Assembly: GCA_045639125.1 (NCBI GenBank)
Contig: JAZUCL010000011.1
Location: 124,001 to 188,000 of the forward strand
Direction of reading: 5' to 3'
Source: JAZUCL01 sp045639125
GTDB taxonomy: Bacteria; Bacillota; Clostridia; Oscillospirales; QAMX01
Length of the DNA stretch: 64,000 nt
Shown here: positions 33,308 through 42,676 of the stretch, one piece after another
Numbering within the stretch: position 1 is the first letter of the stretch
Layout: each line of letters starts with the position of its first letter
Program-made: the position numbers and the translations under genes
Notes under the pieces: generated by a model
The model's input: only the letters and a program-made list of their open reading frames with translations
What the model was told of the DNA's origin: nothing
Databases searched by the model: none

Positions 33308-34831
33308 ATGGTATCACGAGTTCGTTCTCTCGGTCTGTTTGGTATTGACGGTTACGAAGTTACAGTTGAATGTGACCTTTCAGGTGGTTTGCCTGCCTTT
33401 GATGTGGTAGGTCTGCCTGATGCCGCCGTTAAGGAATCCCGTGAACGTGTCCGCAGTGCAATAAAAAACTGCGGTTGTAGTTTCCCGTCAAGACGAATCA
33501 CAGTTAATTTAGCACCTGCCGACACTAAAAAGGTGGGCTCTGTGTACGACTTACCAATTCTCTTGAGTATTCTCCATGCGGCAGGCTCACTTGACGCAAT
33601 TCCAAACGACAGTGCATTTCTTGGAGAAGTTGCTCTTGACGGCACACTACGTCCCTGTGTCGGTGCTTTGCCTATGGCATCAGCCGCACATCAACTTGGT
33701 TTTCGTGCCATATACTGTCCTGCCGACAATGCCCATGAGGCATACCTCGCAGGTGGGCTTACTGTATACCCTGTTCAAAATGTTGTTGAACTTCTTGCCC
33801 ACTTAAACGGCAAGTGTGAAATTACTCCCACAAAGATAATTCCATCTCAAGAGGAAACATCTGCCACAAGTCTTGACTTTTCAGATGTAATGGGGCAAGA
33901 AAACGCAAAACGTGCTATTGAAATTGCAGCAAGTGGCAATCACAACCTTTTAATGATTGGACCTCCGGGTGCAGGCAAAAGTATGCTTGCATCACGTATT
34001 CCCGGAATTCTTCCTGATATGACTCGTGAGGAAGCGTTAGACGCAACAAAAATTCATTCTGTTGCAGGTCTTACATCTAAATCTTCGCCTATACTAACCC
34101 AGCGACCATTCCGTGCACCTCACCATACAATTTCGGCCGTTGCTCTTTCCGGAGGTGGCAGTATTCCACGCCCAGGTGAAATATCTCTTTCTCATAACGG
34201 AGTATTATTTTTAGACGAACTTCCAGAATTTGATACAGAGGCTATAGAAATACTGCGTCAACCTCTTGAGAACGGGAAAGTCACAATATCACGTGTTTCA
34301 GGAACAATAACCTACCCGGCAAAATTTATGCTTGTATGTGCTATGAATCCGTGCAAATGCGGTTGGAATGGCCTGCCAGGTGGTCGATGCACCTGCTCAC
34401 AGAAATCTGTTGAGCAATATCAACGCAAACTGTCAGGTCCACTTCTTGACAGAATAGACTTACATATTGAAGTACCACCGGTAAAATATGATGAATTACG
34501 CCGCCGTGAGCCTGCTGAATCATCTGCCCAAATCAAAAAACGTGTTGATGCGGCACGTGCAATTCAGTTAAAGAGATTTGAGGGAACTGACATCACCTGT
34601 AACGCATATATACCTCCCTCAAAATTACGTGAGTTTTGTCCAATGGAAAATGACGCAACACACTTCATGGAAACTTCATTTTCACGCATGGGACTTACCG
34701 CAAGAAGTCACGACCGCATACTAAGAGTTGCAAGAACAATTGCAGATCTTGCAGAAAGTGAGATAATTTTAGTAGAGCATCTTGCAGAAAGTTTTCAGTA
34801 TCGTTGCTTTGACAGAATGAGGAAATTGTAA
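33308..34831 (+). CDS. comM: ComM/YifB family magnesium-chelatase-like AAA+ ATPase
   Basis: 507 residues: N-terminal Lon-S16-like domain (GLPAFDVVGLPDAAVKESRE), AAA+ domain with Walker A MIGPPGAGKSMLASRIPG and Walker B LFLDELPEF, and the Mg-chelatase C-terminal region (RSHDRILRVARTIADL). ComM is a helicase promoting branch migration during natural transformation in Gram-negatives; the role in Clostridia is less certain. A Cys cluster NPCKCGWNGLPGGRCTCS is typical. Translationally adjacent to cinA. Confidence 0.94.
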   Translation: MVSRVRSLGLFGIDGYEVTVECDLSGGLPAFDVVGLPDAAVKESRERVRSAIKNCGCSFPSRRITVNLAPADTKKVGSVYDLPILLSILHAAGSLDAIPNDSAFLGEVALDGTLRPCVGALPMASAAHQLGFRAIYCPADNAHEAYLAGGLTVYPVQNVVELLAHLNGKCEITPTKIIPSQEETSATSLDFSDVMGQENAKRAIEIAASGNHNLLMIGPPGAGKSMLASRIPGILPDMTREEALDATKIHSVAGLTSKSSPILTQRPFRAPHHTISAVALSGGGSIPRPGEISLSHNGVLFLDELPEFDTEAIEILRQPLENGKVTISRVSGTITYPAKFMLVCAMNPCKCGWNGLPGGRCTCSQKSVEQYQRKLSGPLLDRIDLHIEVPPVKYDELRRREPAESSAQIKKRVDAARAIQLKRFEGTDITCNAYIPPSKLREFCPMENDATHFMETSFSRMGLTARSHDRILRVARTIADLAESEIILVEHLAESFQYRCFDRMRKL

Positions 34832-35065
34832 CCGTTTTTTAACTATTTAATTACAAATTGTATACATCATTTTCTCCAATTTGAAGGACACTCTCCTACC
34901 CATAATTTTTTAAGTGGCTGTGGATAAACCTGTGGATAATGTGGAAAACTATAGGTTTTTCAAGGGCGAATTTCAAATTCTGACACAATTTCCAAGATTT
35001 TTTACCCTCAAAACTGTCCACGACAGGGGGATTTTAGTTTTTACACATTTTGTAATAGCAAAGAG
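34832..35065. other. Intergenic region with DnaA boxes
   Basis: 234 nt. Holds the DnaA-box cluster (34919-34948) followed by AT-rich sequence. No terminator hairpin with U-tract and no clear promoter for ung recognised. Confidence 0.5.
34919..34948 (-). promoter_or_regulatory. Cluster of three DnaA boxes
   Basis: Two perfect DnaA boxes (TGTGGATAA, complement TTATCCACA) at 34919-34927 and 34931-34939, and a one-mismatch box TGTGGAAAA at 34940-34948, all in the same orientation within 30 bp. This density is what is seen at origins or at DnaA-regulated promoters and titration sites. Confidence 0.6.
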
Positions 35066-35812
35066 GTGATTACAACGGAAACGATTTTTTTAGGTGAAAT
35101 TCATTCCCTGTGGCAACCATTTTTTTCTGAAAACAAAGATGAAATTTGTCGAATTTTTGCAAGTGTAACTGATAAAAACTGCGTTGTGAAATTATGTCCC
35201 TCTCCTGACCGCATTTTTCGTTTTGCAAGTTTCGATGCATCTAAATTGCAAATAGTTGTTTTAGGACAAGACCCTTACCCGCAACCGAATGTGGCAACAG
35301 GAAGAAGTTTTGAGGTGGGTGGTTTAACTGATTGGACAACTCCCTTTAGACAAACTTCTCTTAGAAATATCCTTCGTGCAATTTACAAGGCTAAAACGGG
35401 CGAAGACATAATCTGGACTAAACTTCGTAGCAAAATAAAAGATGGTTCTTTTGAGATTTTACCACCTGACAGTCTATTTGACTCATTGGAAAAGCAAGGT
35501 GTGTTATTTCTCAATACATATTTAACGTGTACAGCCTACTCTCCTCTTTCCCACGCCTCTTTATGGCATTCTCTCTCAAAGCGGTTAATTGAGTATATTG
35601 ACACACGTTTACCAAACCGTAAGGAAACAGCATGGTTTTTGTGGGGCAATCACGCTCGCAGTTATTCCCCACTTATTTCAAATGGCATCCGTTACGAATC
35701 ACGTCACCCTATGATGTGTGGAAACTATCCGGATGATTTTCTTAAAAACCCTTGTTTTCAATTAACGGCAGACCGTGTAGATTGGACAGGCTGTCGAATA
35801 CAAAATATATAA
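35066..35812 (+). CDS. ung: Uracil-DNA glycosylase (family 1-like, variant motifs)
   Basis: About 248 residues; removes uracil from DNA. The water-activating motif reads VVLGQDPYPQPNVATGRSF (GQDPYP rather than GQDPYH), the uracil-binding Asn is in LFLNTYLT, and the His loop reads RHPMMCGNYPD instead of HPSPLS. It is recognisable but divergent and about 25 residues longer than E. coli Ung. The start is uncertain: AAGAGGTGA at 35061-35069 overlaps the GTG at 35066, and no standard start lies at normal spacing downstream, so a non-canonical start (for example an ATT) is possible. Confidence 0.85.
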   Translation: MITTETIFLGEIHSLWQPFFSENKDEICRIFASVTDKNCVVKLCPSPDRIFRFASFDASKLQIVVLGQDPYPQPNVATGRSFEVGGLTDWTTPFRQTSLRNILRAIYKAKTGEDIIWTKLRSKIKDGSFEILPPDSLFDSLEKQGVLFLNTYLTCTAYSPLSHASLWHSLSKRLIEYIDTRLPNRKETAWFLWGNHARSYSPLISNGIRYESRHPMMCGNYPDDFLKNPCFQLTADRVDWTGCRIQNI

Positions 35813-35831
35813 TGAAAGTGAGAAACAAACT

Positions 35832-36314
35832 ATGCGAAGAGACAAGCACAACTATTATCTCGACATTGCACAGACCGTCTGTGAGCGTTCCACCTGTATT
35901 CGCCGTCAGTATGGTGCTATTATCGTTAAAAACGATTCTATCGTGTCTACCGGCTATTCAGGTGCACCAAGAGGCAGAAAAAACTGCTGTGATTTAGGCA
36001 AGTGTCTTAGAACAGAACTTGGTATTCCACGTGGCGAGAGATACGAGTTATGCCGTAGCGTACACGCTGAAGCAAATGCTATTGTTAATGCTTCTCGTAG
36101 CGAAATGCTCGGTGCAACCCTCTATCTTGTCGGCGTGGAGGTTCCCTCCGGTGAGTTGACTCCAAACGCTTATTCTTGTTCCATGTGCCAGCGATTGATT
36201 ATCAACGCAGGTATTTCCCAAGTAGTTAACCGTATTACAAATGATGAGTACGAAGTGGTTGACGTACAGCGTGATTGGATTGACAAAGACGAGTCCCTTG
36301 AGGGCAAAATATAA
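35832..36314 (+). CDS. Cytidine/deoxycytidylate deaminase family protein
   Basis: 160 residues with zinc-dependent deaminase motifs HAEANAIVN (about residue 77) and SCSMCQR (about 117, where PCxxC is usual). N-terminal CIRRQYGAIIVKND and GYSGAPRGRKNC match dCMP deaminases. Predicted conversion of dCMP to dUMP for thymidylate synthesis. Lies 19 nt after ung, a logical pair because deamination raises dUMP supply while Ung clears misincorporated uracil. Bidirectional terminator follows. Confidence 0.88.
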   Translation: MRRDKHNYYLDIAQTVCERSTCIRRQYGAIIVKNDSIVSTGYSGAPRGRKNCCDLGKCLRTELGIPRGERYELCRSVHAEANAIVNASRSEMLGATLYLVGVEVPSGELTPNAYSCSMCQRLIINAGISQVVNRITNDEYEVVDVQRDWIDKDESLEGKI

Positions 36315-36328
36315 ATTGTGCCACGCAC

Positions 36329-36365
36329 AAAAATGCTCTGTCGAAATATCGACAGAGCATTTTTC
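36329..36365. terminator. Bidirectional terminator between deaminase gene and purD
   Basis: 16-bp AAAAATGCTCTGTCGA/TCGACAGAGCATTTTT stem with 4-nt loop, ending both the plus-strand unit and the purine operon. Confidence 0.93.
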
Positions 36366-36368
36366 AAT

Positions 36369-37619
36369 TTATTTAATACCGATGTCAGTTCTAAAATGAG
36401 CGTCCTTAAACGTAATTTCCTTAACACCTGCGTATGCATGTTTAAGAGCCGTGTCAAGATCCTCTGCTCGACAGGTAACACCTAAAACACGTCCGCCTGC
36501 AGTGACTATTGTATCATCTACTCGCTTTGTACCTGCATGGAATACTGCTACGTCAGACGGCACTTTGCCGAGTCCGTCAATCTTATGACCTTTCTCGTAC
36601 TTGCCGGGGTATCCGCCACTTGCCATAACGATACAAGCACAGCCGCCTTCATACCACTCCACCTTGCAAGTATCAAGAGTTCCATCAATACAAGCCTCGA
36701 ATATATCTACAAGGTCACTTTTTAGCATCGGCAAAATTACCTGTGTTTCAGGATCACCGAAACGAGCGTTATACTCAATCACCTTTGGTCCATCTGCTGT
36801 AAGCATCAAGCCAAAGTACAGTACACCTTTGAATACACGACCTTCTTTTGCCATTGCATCAATGGTAGGACGGAAAATATTTTTCATACAGTACTCTCCG
36901 ATTTCCGGAGTATATACACGAGATGGAGTAAACGCACCCATACCGCCTGTATTTGGTCCCTCATCGTGATCGTATGCACGTTTATGGTCTTGTGACGTTG
37001 GCATCGGGATAATCGTCTTACCATCAGTGAAACAAAGAACCGTTGCCTCAGGACCTACAAGACATTCCTCAATAACAACACGGGCACCTGCTGCACCAAA
37101 TGCACCGCCCATTGCATCACGAACAGCGGCAATAGCCTGTTCAACTGTTGTTGCAACAGTTACTCCTTTACCAAGGGCAAGGCCATCTGCTTTAACTACG
37201 ATAGGTGCACCCTCACGTTCAATATATGCAATTGCCTCTGCCTCGTCCTCAAATACAGCGTACTTTGCAGTCGGAATATTATACTTTAACATTAAATCCT
37301 TTGCAAAACTCTTAGACGCCTCAATTATAGCCGCATTTGCACGAGGACCAAATGCACGAATACCTGCCTCCTCTAACTTATCAACCAAACCCATTGCAAG
37401 AGGATCGTCAGGAGCGACCATAACTAAGTCAGGACGATTTTCACGACAAAATGCCACTATTTTGTCAAGGTCAGTAGCCTGATATGGCAGACACTCTGCC
37501 AAAGCAGAAATACCACCGTTTCCCGGTGTACACCACAATTTATCTACCTTACGTGATTGACTGAGTTTCCACACAATAGCGTGTTCTCTGCCACCGCCGC
37601 CAACGACGAGAATATTCAT
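36369..37619 (-). CDS. purD: Phosphoribosylamine-glycine ligase PurD
   Basis: 416-residue ATP-grasp enzyme, step 2 of IMP synthesis. N-terminal MNILVVGGGGREHAIVWKL, ATP-grasp segments (VVKADGLALGKGVTVATT, GPNTGGMGAFTP) and VIEYNARFGDPETQ are standard. Last gene of the pur operon; RBS AAAGGAATG lies about 8 nt upstream. Confidence 0.97.
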   Translation of the reverse strand: MNILVVGGGGREHAIVWKLSQSRKVDKLWCTPGNGGISALAECLPYQATDLDKIVAFCRENRPDLVMVAPDDPLAMGLVDKLEEAGIRAFGPRANAAIIEASKSFAKDLMLKYNIPTAKYAVFEDEAEAIAYIEREGAPIVVKADGLALGKGVTVATTVEQAIAAVRDAMGGAFGAAGARVVIEECLVGPEATVLCFTDGKTIIPMPTSQDHKRAYDHDEGPNTGGMGAFTPSRVYTPEIGEYCMKNIFRPTIDAMAKEGRVFKGVLYFGLMLTADGPKVIEYNARFGDPETQVILPMLKSDLVDIFEACIDGTLDTCKVEWYEGGCACIVMASGGYPGKYEKGHKIDGLGKVPSDVAVFHAGTKRVDDTIVTAGGRVLGVTCRAEDLDTALKHAYAGVKEITFKDAHFRTDIGIK

Positions 37620-37654
37620 TTAAGTTTCATTCCTTTCCGTATACCGATAAAATA

Positions 37655-38830
37655 TTAGTGGTGGAACAGACGAATTCCTGTGTATGCCATGACGATACCA
37701 TACTTATTACATACGTCAAGTACGTTGTCGTCACGGATAGAACCGCCGGGCTGTGCAATATACTTTACGCCGCTTCTGTGTGCTCTTTCAATATTGTCAC
37801 CAAATGGGAAAAACGCATCAGAACCGAGAGCAACGTCAGTCAACGTCTTAAGCCACTCTTTTTTCATCTCACGAGTTAATATGGGAGGTTTCTCCTCAAA
37901 GAGAGTTTCCCAGACACCGTCTGCAAGTACGTCCATATAGTCGTCGGAAATATAAACGTCAATAGCATTATCTCGATCAGGTCTGCCTACTTCTTTTTTG
38001 AATTTAAGGTTTAGTACATACTCATGCTGGCGAAGATACCAGTTGTCAGCCTTATTGCCTGCAAGACGTGTACAGTGGATTCTCGACTGCTGACCTGCAC
38101 CAATACCGATTGCCTGTCCATCTTTTGCATAGCATACAGAATTACTTTGAGTATATTTAAGAGTAATAAGAGCAAGAAGGAGGTCGTTTTTCGCACTTTC
38201 CGACAACTCTTTGTTGTCAGTTACAATGTTTGAAAGCATCTCCTTATCAATTTTCAGAGAGTTTCTGCCCTGCTCAAAAGTAATGCCGTATACGTTTTTA
38301 CGTTCAATGCCACGAGGTACATAATTTTCATCAATTTGGATAACATTGTATGCACCTTTACGCTTTGCAGTAAGAATTTCAAGTGCCTCAGGAGAATAAG
38401 AGGGAGCAATAACGCCATCAGATACTTCACGGGATATGAGTTTTGCAGTAGCGTAGTCACACTCATCACTAAGGGCAATAAAGTCACCAAAAGATGACAT
38501 ACGGTCAGCACCACGAGCACGAGCGTATGCACAAGCAAGGGGGGAAAGTTCGGTCTTACCCACAAAGTATATCTTACGCATCGTTTCGTCAAGAGGTACG
38601 CCAATTGCCGCACCTGCAGGGCTGACGTGCTTAAATGAAGTTGCAGCAGGATATCCTGTTGCCTCTTTCAATTCACGAACAAGTTGATAACCGTTGAATG
38701 CATCAAGGAAGTTGATATATCCGGGACGTCCTGACAGTACCTTTACAGGCAGTTCACTGCCGTCCTCCATAAAAATTCTGGCTGGCTTTTGGTTTGGATT
38801 ACAGCCGTATTTCAAAGACAATTCATTCAT
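37655..38830 (-). CDS. Stand-alone AICAR transformylase (PurH C-terminal-type)
   Basis: 391 residues corresponding to the AICAR formyltransferase domain of PurH, without the N-terminal IMP cyclohydrolase (MGS-like) domain. It starts directly at ELSLKYGCNPNQKPARI. Catalytic Lys-His pair in ATSFKHVSPAGAAIG; other conserved parts are GAGQQSRIHCTRLAG and YIAQPGGSIRDD. Converts AICAR plus 10-formyl-THF to FAICAR. The missing cyclohydrolase step is supplied by the PurO-like gene directly upstream in the operon. AGAGGGCG precedes the ATG. Confidence 0.93.
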   Translation of the reverse strand: MNELSLKYGCNPNQKPARIFMEDGSELPVKVLSGRPGYINFLDAFNGYQLVRELKEATGYPAATSFKHVSPAGAAIGVPLDETMRKIYFVGKTELSPLACAYARARGADRMSSFGDFIALSDECDYATAKLISREVSDGVIAPSYSPEALEILTAKRKGAYNVIQIDENYVPRGIERKNVYGITFEQGRNSLKIDKEMLSNIVTDNKELSESAKNDLLLALITLKYTQSNSVCYAKDGQAIGIGAGQQSRIHCTRLAGNKADNWYLRQHEYVLNLKFKKEVGRPDRDNAIDVYISDDYMDVLADGVWETLFEEKPPILTREMKKEWLKTLTDVALGSDAFFPFGDNIERAHRSGVKYIAQPGGSIRDDNVLDVCNKYGIVMAYTGIRLFHH

Positions 38831-38859
38831 TATTTCGCCCTCTTTAACTTAATTTATAT

Positions 38860-39564
38860 TTATGCGTGTCTATTTACGATGCGGTCTGTATGAGTTCCTG
38901 TTGCAAGGTCGATATATCTAACAAACAAAGAGACCTTGTTGTTCTCGTTAAGACTTTCCCATGTTTTCTTTGTAAATGTGTCAATATCATCACATACAGA
39001 AACTGTTTTTGGCTCACCATAAAAAGACGGAACAGGGTCGCCATCACACTTATATGTATGGATAAAATGTCCCTCGCCACAAACAGGCTGACTGTACTCA
39101 TAGAAAAATCTACGAACAGATTCGCCGTTGCCGTCAGCAGACTTTAAGATAGAAAGTTTATATGCCATATCGCCATTACTCACTGTAATCACACCTGAAA
39201 TTCTTGGTGTCAGAATTGGTGGGTCAGGCTCAAATGTACGAGTACGAAGTGCGTCCTCAAACGTCTTGCCGTCCTTTAAGAAATTGTATACTGTATCTGT
39301 TTGATCGCCATTTGTAACAACAGTAGTGTTACCAAACACACGAACGGGATAGTAGATAACAAGGCTTGGGTCAGCCATCTTTGACTCATCAAATGCACGG
39401 GTACGGAGTCCCTCACCCTCTGCCACAAATACACGATTTCTGCTATTTACACTTCTGCCCATGATGAAGTATGCAATAACTCCACTCTTACCACCACAAG
39501 ACTTGCCAAGCATAATTCCTCTGCCCGGATATGTATTTTCAGAAAGTTCCTTATAAAAATCCAT
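38860..39564 (-). CDS. purO: IMP cyclohydrolase, archaeal PurO-like family
   Basis: 234 residues of the IMP_cyclohyd family first known from archaea. N-terminal ENTYPGRGIMLGKSCGGKS and the AYFIMGRSVNSRNRVFV pattern (Arg-Ser...Asn-Arg) are the family signatures. Catalyses closure of FAICAR to IMP, the last step, replacing the N-terminal domain of bifunctional PurH. Placed between purN and the stand-alone AICAR transformylase. AAAGGAG lies 8 nt before the ATG. Confidence 0.9.
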   Translation of the reverse strand: MDFYKELSENTYPGRGIMLGKSCGGKSGVIAYFIMGRSVNSRNRVFVAEGEGLRTRAFDESKMADPSLVIYYPVRVFGNTTVVTNGDQTDTVYNFLKDGKTFEDALRTRTFEPDPPILTPRISGVITVSNGDMAYKLSILKSADGNGESVRRFFYEYSQPVCGEGHFIHTYKCDGDPVPSFYGEPKTVSVCDDIDTFTKKTWESLNENNKVSLFVRYIDLATGTHTDRIVNRHA

Positions 39565-39575
39565 AATATGCTCCT

Positions 39576-40199
39576 TTAATCCAATATAGTAACCTTACGT
39601 CCCTCGACTTTCAACTTGTCCTGGCAAAACAGGCTTGCTGCTTCGGGAAGTAATTTCCACTCACACTCCTCCATAACACGACGTTGGAGAGTTTCAGGTG
39701 TATCGTCCTCACGCACATTAACAGTACGTTGTGCTATAATTGGACCGCCGTCAGTTATAGGGCTGACAAAGTGGATAGTGGCACCTGTCACCTTAACTCC
39801 GTATTCCAACGCTTTTTCGTGAACGAGAAGTCCATAATAGCCCTCACCGCAGAAAGATGGAATAAGTGCTGGGTGTACATTTATAATTCTATTCTCATAC
39901 GCTTTACACAGACTCTCATCTACAATGCACATAAATCCTGCAAAAATAACAAGGTCAATGGCATGAGAGTCAAGACATTTAATAATTTCTCTTGTAAATG
40001 TATCTCTTTTTTTACCCTTACGCACAATTACTTTCGTTTCAACATTGGCATTTTTTGCACGAACAAGTGCGTATGCATCATCTTGTGACGATATTACAAG
40101 TGATATTTCACCATTTATAATCTCACCTCGTGCCTGTGCATCGAGTAGTGCCTGTAAATTAGTACCGCCACCGGACACAAGTACTGCAATTTTTTTCAT
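39576..40199 (-). CDS. purN: Phosphoribosylglycinamide formyltransferase PurN
   Basis: 207 residues. KIAVLVSGGGTNLQALLDA at the N-terminus, the active-site Asn-His-Asp region RIINVHPALIPSFCG and HFVSPITDGGPIIAQRTV are conserved. Uses 10-formyl-THF to formylate GAR. Starts 11 nt after purM. Confidence 0.96.
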   Translation of the reverse strand: MKKIAVLVSGGGTNLQALLDAQARGEIINGEISLVISSQDDAYALVRAKNANVETKVIVRKGKKRDTFTREIIKCLDSHAIDLVIFAGFMCIVDESLCKAYENRIINVHPALIPSFCGEGYYGLLVHEKALEYGVKVTGATIHFVSPITDGGPIIAQRTVNVREDDTPETLQRRVMEECEWKLLPEAASLFCQDKLKVEGRKVTILD

Positions 40200-40210
40200 A
40201 TAACTATCCC

Positions 40211-41245
40211 CTATCTGATAACAATAGGATCGTTACCTGCCTTAATATCACCGAGAATATAAGCATGTTCGCCATTTGCACGAAGAACTTCAATAACTTT
40301 GTCTGCGTCTGTCTTGGAAACTGCAAGTACCATACCAACACCCATGTTAAATGTGTTGAACATATCTCTTTCAGGAATGTTGCCTGTTTTTGCAATAACA
40401 TCGAAAATAGGTAATACTTCAACAGCCTTACGCTCAATGTCAGCACACATACCCTCAGGCAACATTCTCGGAATATTCTCATAGAAACCGCCGCCTGTAA
40501 CGTGGCTCAACGCCTTGACATCTACTGACTTAAACAGTTCAAGCAGAGGCTTTACATAAATTCTTGTGGGAGTTAAAAGTGTTTCGCCTACAGTTGCTGA
40601 TAATTCATCAACTGTAAGTGAAAGTTTATCACGAGTATCGCCCATAACCTTTCTGACAAGAGAGAAACCGTTAGAGTGTACGCCGGATGAAGCGATACCA
40701 ATGACAACGTCACCTGCCACAACCTTAGAGCCATCTATAATCTTGTCATAGTCAACGATACCAACGGAAAATCCTGCAAGGTCATAATCGTCCTCAGGCA
40801 TAAGTCCGGGATGCTCCGCTGTTTCGCCACCGATAAGGGCACAGCCTGCCATTTTACAGCCGTCTGCTACACCAGATACAATCTTTGTGATTTTCTCAGG
40901 CACATTCTTACCGCAAGCAATATAGTCCAAAAAGAACATAGGTGCCGCACCTGAACAGACGATGTCATTTACACACATAGCAACACAGTCAATACCGATT
41001 GTATGGTGAATATCAAGTTCCATAGCAAGTTTAATCTTAGTACCAACGCCGTCAGTACCGGATACGGTAACGGGACGCTTCATACCCGCAATTGGGAGTT
41101 CATACAGACCGCCAAAACCGCCAATACCGCCAAGTACATTTGCATTAAATGTAGACGCAACCTTTTCCTTAAACATTTTAACGGATTCATAACCGGCGGT
41201 AACGTCAACGCCTGCCGCCTTATAACTATCAGAGTGACTTAACAT
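40211..41245 (-). CDS. purM: Phosphoribosylformylglycinamidine cyclo-ligase PurM
   Basis: 344 residues. Motifs TVSGTDGVGTKIKLAMEL, MCVNDIVCSGAAPMFFLDYIA, GGETAEHPGLM and ALSHVTGGGFYENIPR are those of AIR synthetase. The start overlaps the purF 3' end by 17 nt, with AAAGGAAG upstream, suggesting coupling. Confidence 0.97.
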   Translation of the reverse strand: MLSHSDSYKAAGVDVTAGYESVKMFKEKVASTFNANVLGGIGGFGGLYELPIAGMKRPVTVSGTDGVGTKIKLAMELDIHHTIGIDCVAMCVNDIVCSGAAPMFFLDYIACGKNVPEKITKIVSGVADGCKMAGCALIGGETAEHPGLMPEDDYDLAGFSVGIVDYDKIIDGSKVVAGDVVIGIASSGVHSNGFSLVRKVMGDTRDKLSLTVDELSATVGETLLTPTRIYVKPLLELFKSVDVKALSHVTGGGFYENIPRMLPEGMCADIERKAVEVLPIFDVIAKTGNIPERDMFNTFNMGVGMVLAVSKTDADKVIEVLRANGEHAYILGDIKAGNDPIVIR

Positions 41246-42659
41246 TTTCTATCTTCCTTTCATATTTGCTCTTTTCCATATTATCGGGGATTTTAGTTGC
41301 GTACTCACCTGTAAAGCATCCGTCACAAATGTCAATATTGATGCCTTTTGCAATGTCATGTACACCCTCAAGAGATAAATATCCAAGTGAGTCAACGCCT
41401 ATCATATCACAGATTTCCTCAACGGTACGACCGTGTGCTACAAGCATTGACTTGTCAGGCACATCTGTACCAAAATAGCATGGATACAAAAACGGTGGTG
41501 ACGATACTCTCATGTGTACTTCCGTTGCACCTGCCTCACGAAGCAGCGATACGATATGTCCGCAAGTTGTGCCACGAACAATTGAGTCATCTATCATTAT
41601 TACTCTCTTACCACGTACCAAATCGGAGATTGCATTTAATTTCAAACGAACCGCCCGTTCACGCTGTGACTGAGTAGGCTGAATAAATGTACGTGCAATA
41701 TAACGGTTTTTAATAAGTCCCATTGAAAACGGAATACCTGACTCCAACGAATATCCGATTGCCGCAGGAACACCTGAATCGGGAACACCTATAACAACGT
41801 CAGCATCTACCGGATGTTCCTTTGCAAGTCTTGCACCTGCTTTACGGCGGTACAAGTCTACGCTCATACCGTCAATAACGCTGTCAGGACGTGCGAAGTA
41901 TATATATTCAAAGACACACAAAGACTTTTTAGCCTTTACCCCACATTCAAGGGAACGAAGTATTCCGTCCTCTACAACACATATCTCACCAGGATTGATG
42001 TCACGGATAAATGTAGCACCTATTGTATCAAGAGCACAGGACTCTGAAGCGAAAACGTAACTATTTTCTAATTTACCGACACAAAGTGGGCGGTAACCGT
42101 TAGGATCACGAGCCGCAATAAGTTTTCTTGAACTCATTAAAACGAGTGAATATGCACCTGTTGCTTTCTGCATTAAAAGTTTTACCGCTTCTTCAATAGA
42201 ACCGCACTTCATACGAAGTTTCACTATAAGATGTGCAATAATCTCCGCATCGGTTTGGGTTTGGAACATTGCACCTTCCTGCTCCAACTCACGACGAAGG
42301 TCAGCGGCATTTACAACACTGCCGTTATGAGAAACAGCAAGGTTTCCTTTTATATGTTGTACTACCAACGGCATTGCATTTTCACGTGTTTTTGTACCAC
42401 TTGGTGCGTATCGACAATGGGCAACTGCCATCTGTCCGCCAAGAGCAAGGAGGTCATTGTTTGTAAACACTTCACTTGCAAGTCCCATATTTTTATGAGT
42501 CTTAAATACACCCTCATCGCTTACTGTAACACCACATGATTCCTGTCCTCTATGTTGCAATGCAAACAACGCATTATATGCCACATAGGCAGGGAGTATA
42601 TCATCACCTTGGGTTACACATATACCGAATACGCCACATTCTTCTTTCATATTTCTCAT
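41229..42659 (-). CDS. purF: Amidophosphoribosyltransferase PurF
   Basis: 476 residues; commits PRPP to purine synthesis. A short propeptide MRNMKEE precedes the catalytic Cys of CGVFGICV, as in Bacillus-type enzymes that are processed. PRPP loop VIMIDDSIVRGTTCGHI; cysteines in YPCYFG and CDGCFTGEYA together with an upstream Cys (LCVFEYIYF) match the 4Fe-4S ligand pattern, so this is the oxygen-sensitive Fe-S form. GAGGGGAA lies about 10 nt upstream of the ATG. Confidence 0.96.
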   Translation of the reverse strand: MRNMKEECGVFGICVTQGDDILPAYVAYNALFALQHRGQESCGVTVSDEGVFKTHKNMGLASEVFTNNDLLALGGQMAVAHCRYAPSGTKTRENAMPLVVQHIKGNLAVSHNGSVVNAADLRRELEQEGAMFQTQTDAEIIAHLIVKLRMKCGSIEEAVKLLMQKATGAYSLVLMSSRKLIAARDPNGYRPLCVGKLENSYVFASESCALDTIGATFIRDINPGEICVVEDGILRSLECGVKAKKSLCVFEYIYFARPDSVIDGMSVDLYRRKAGARLAKEHPVDADVVIGVPDSGVPAAIGYSLESGIPFSMGLIKNRYIARTFIQPTQSQRERAVRLKLNAISDLVRGKRVIMIDDSIVRGTTCGHIVSLLREAGATEVHMRVSSPPFLYPCYFGTDVPDKSMLVAHGRTVEEICDMIGVDSLGYLSLEGVHDIAKGINIDICDGCFTGEYATKIPDNMEKSKYERKIENVKSL

Positions 42660-42676
42660 CTTTTCAGTTCCCCTCG

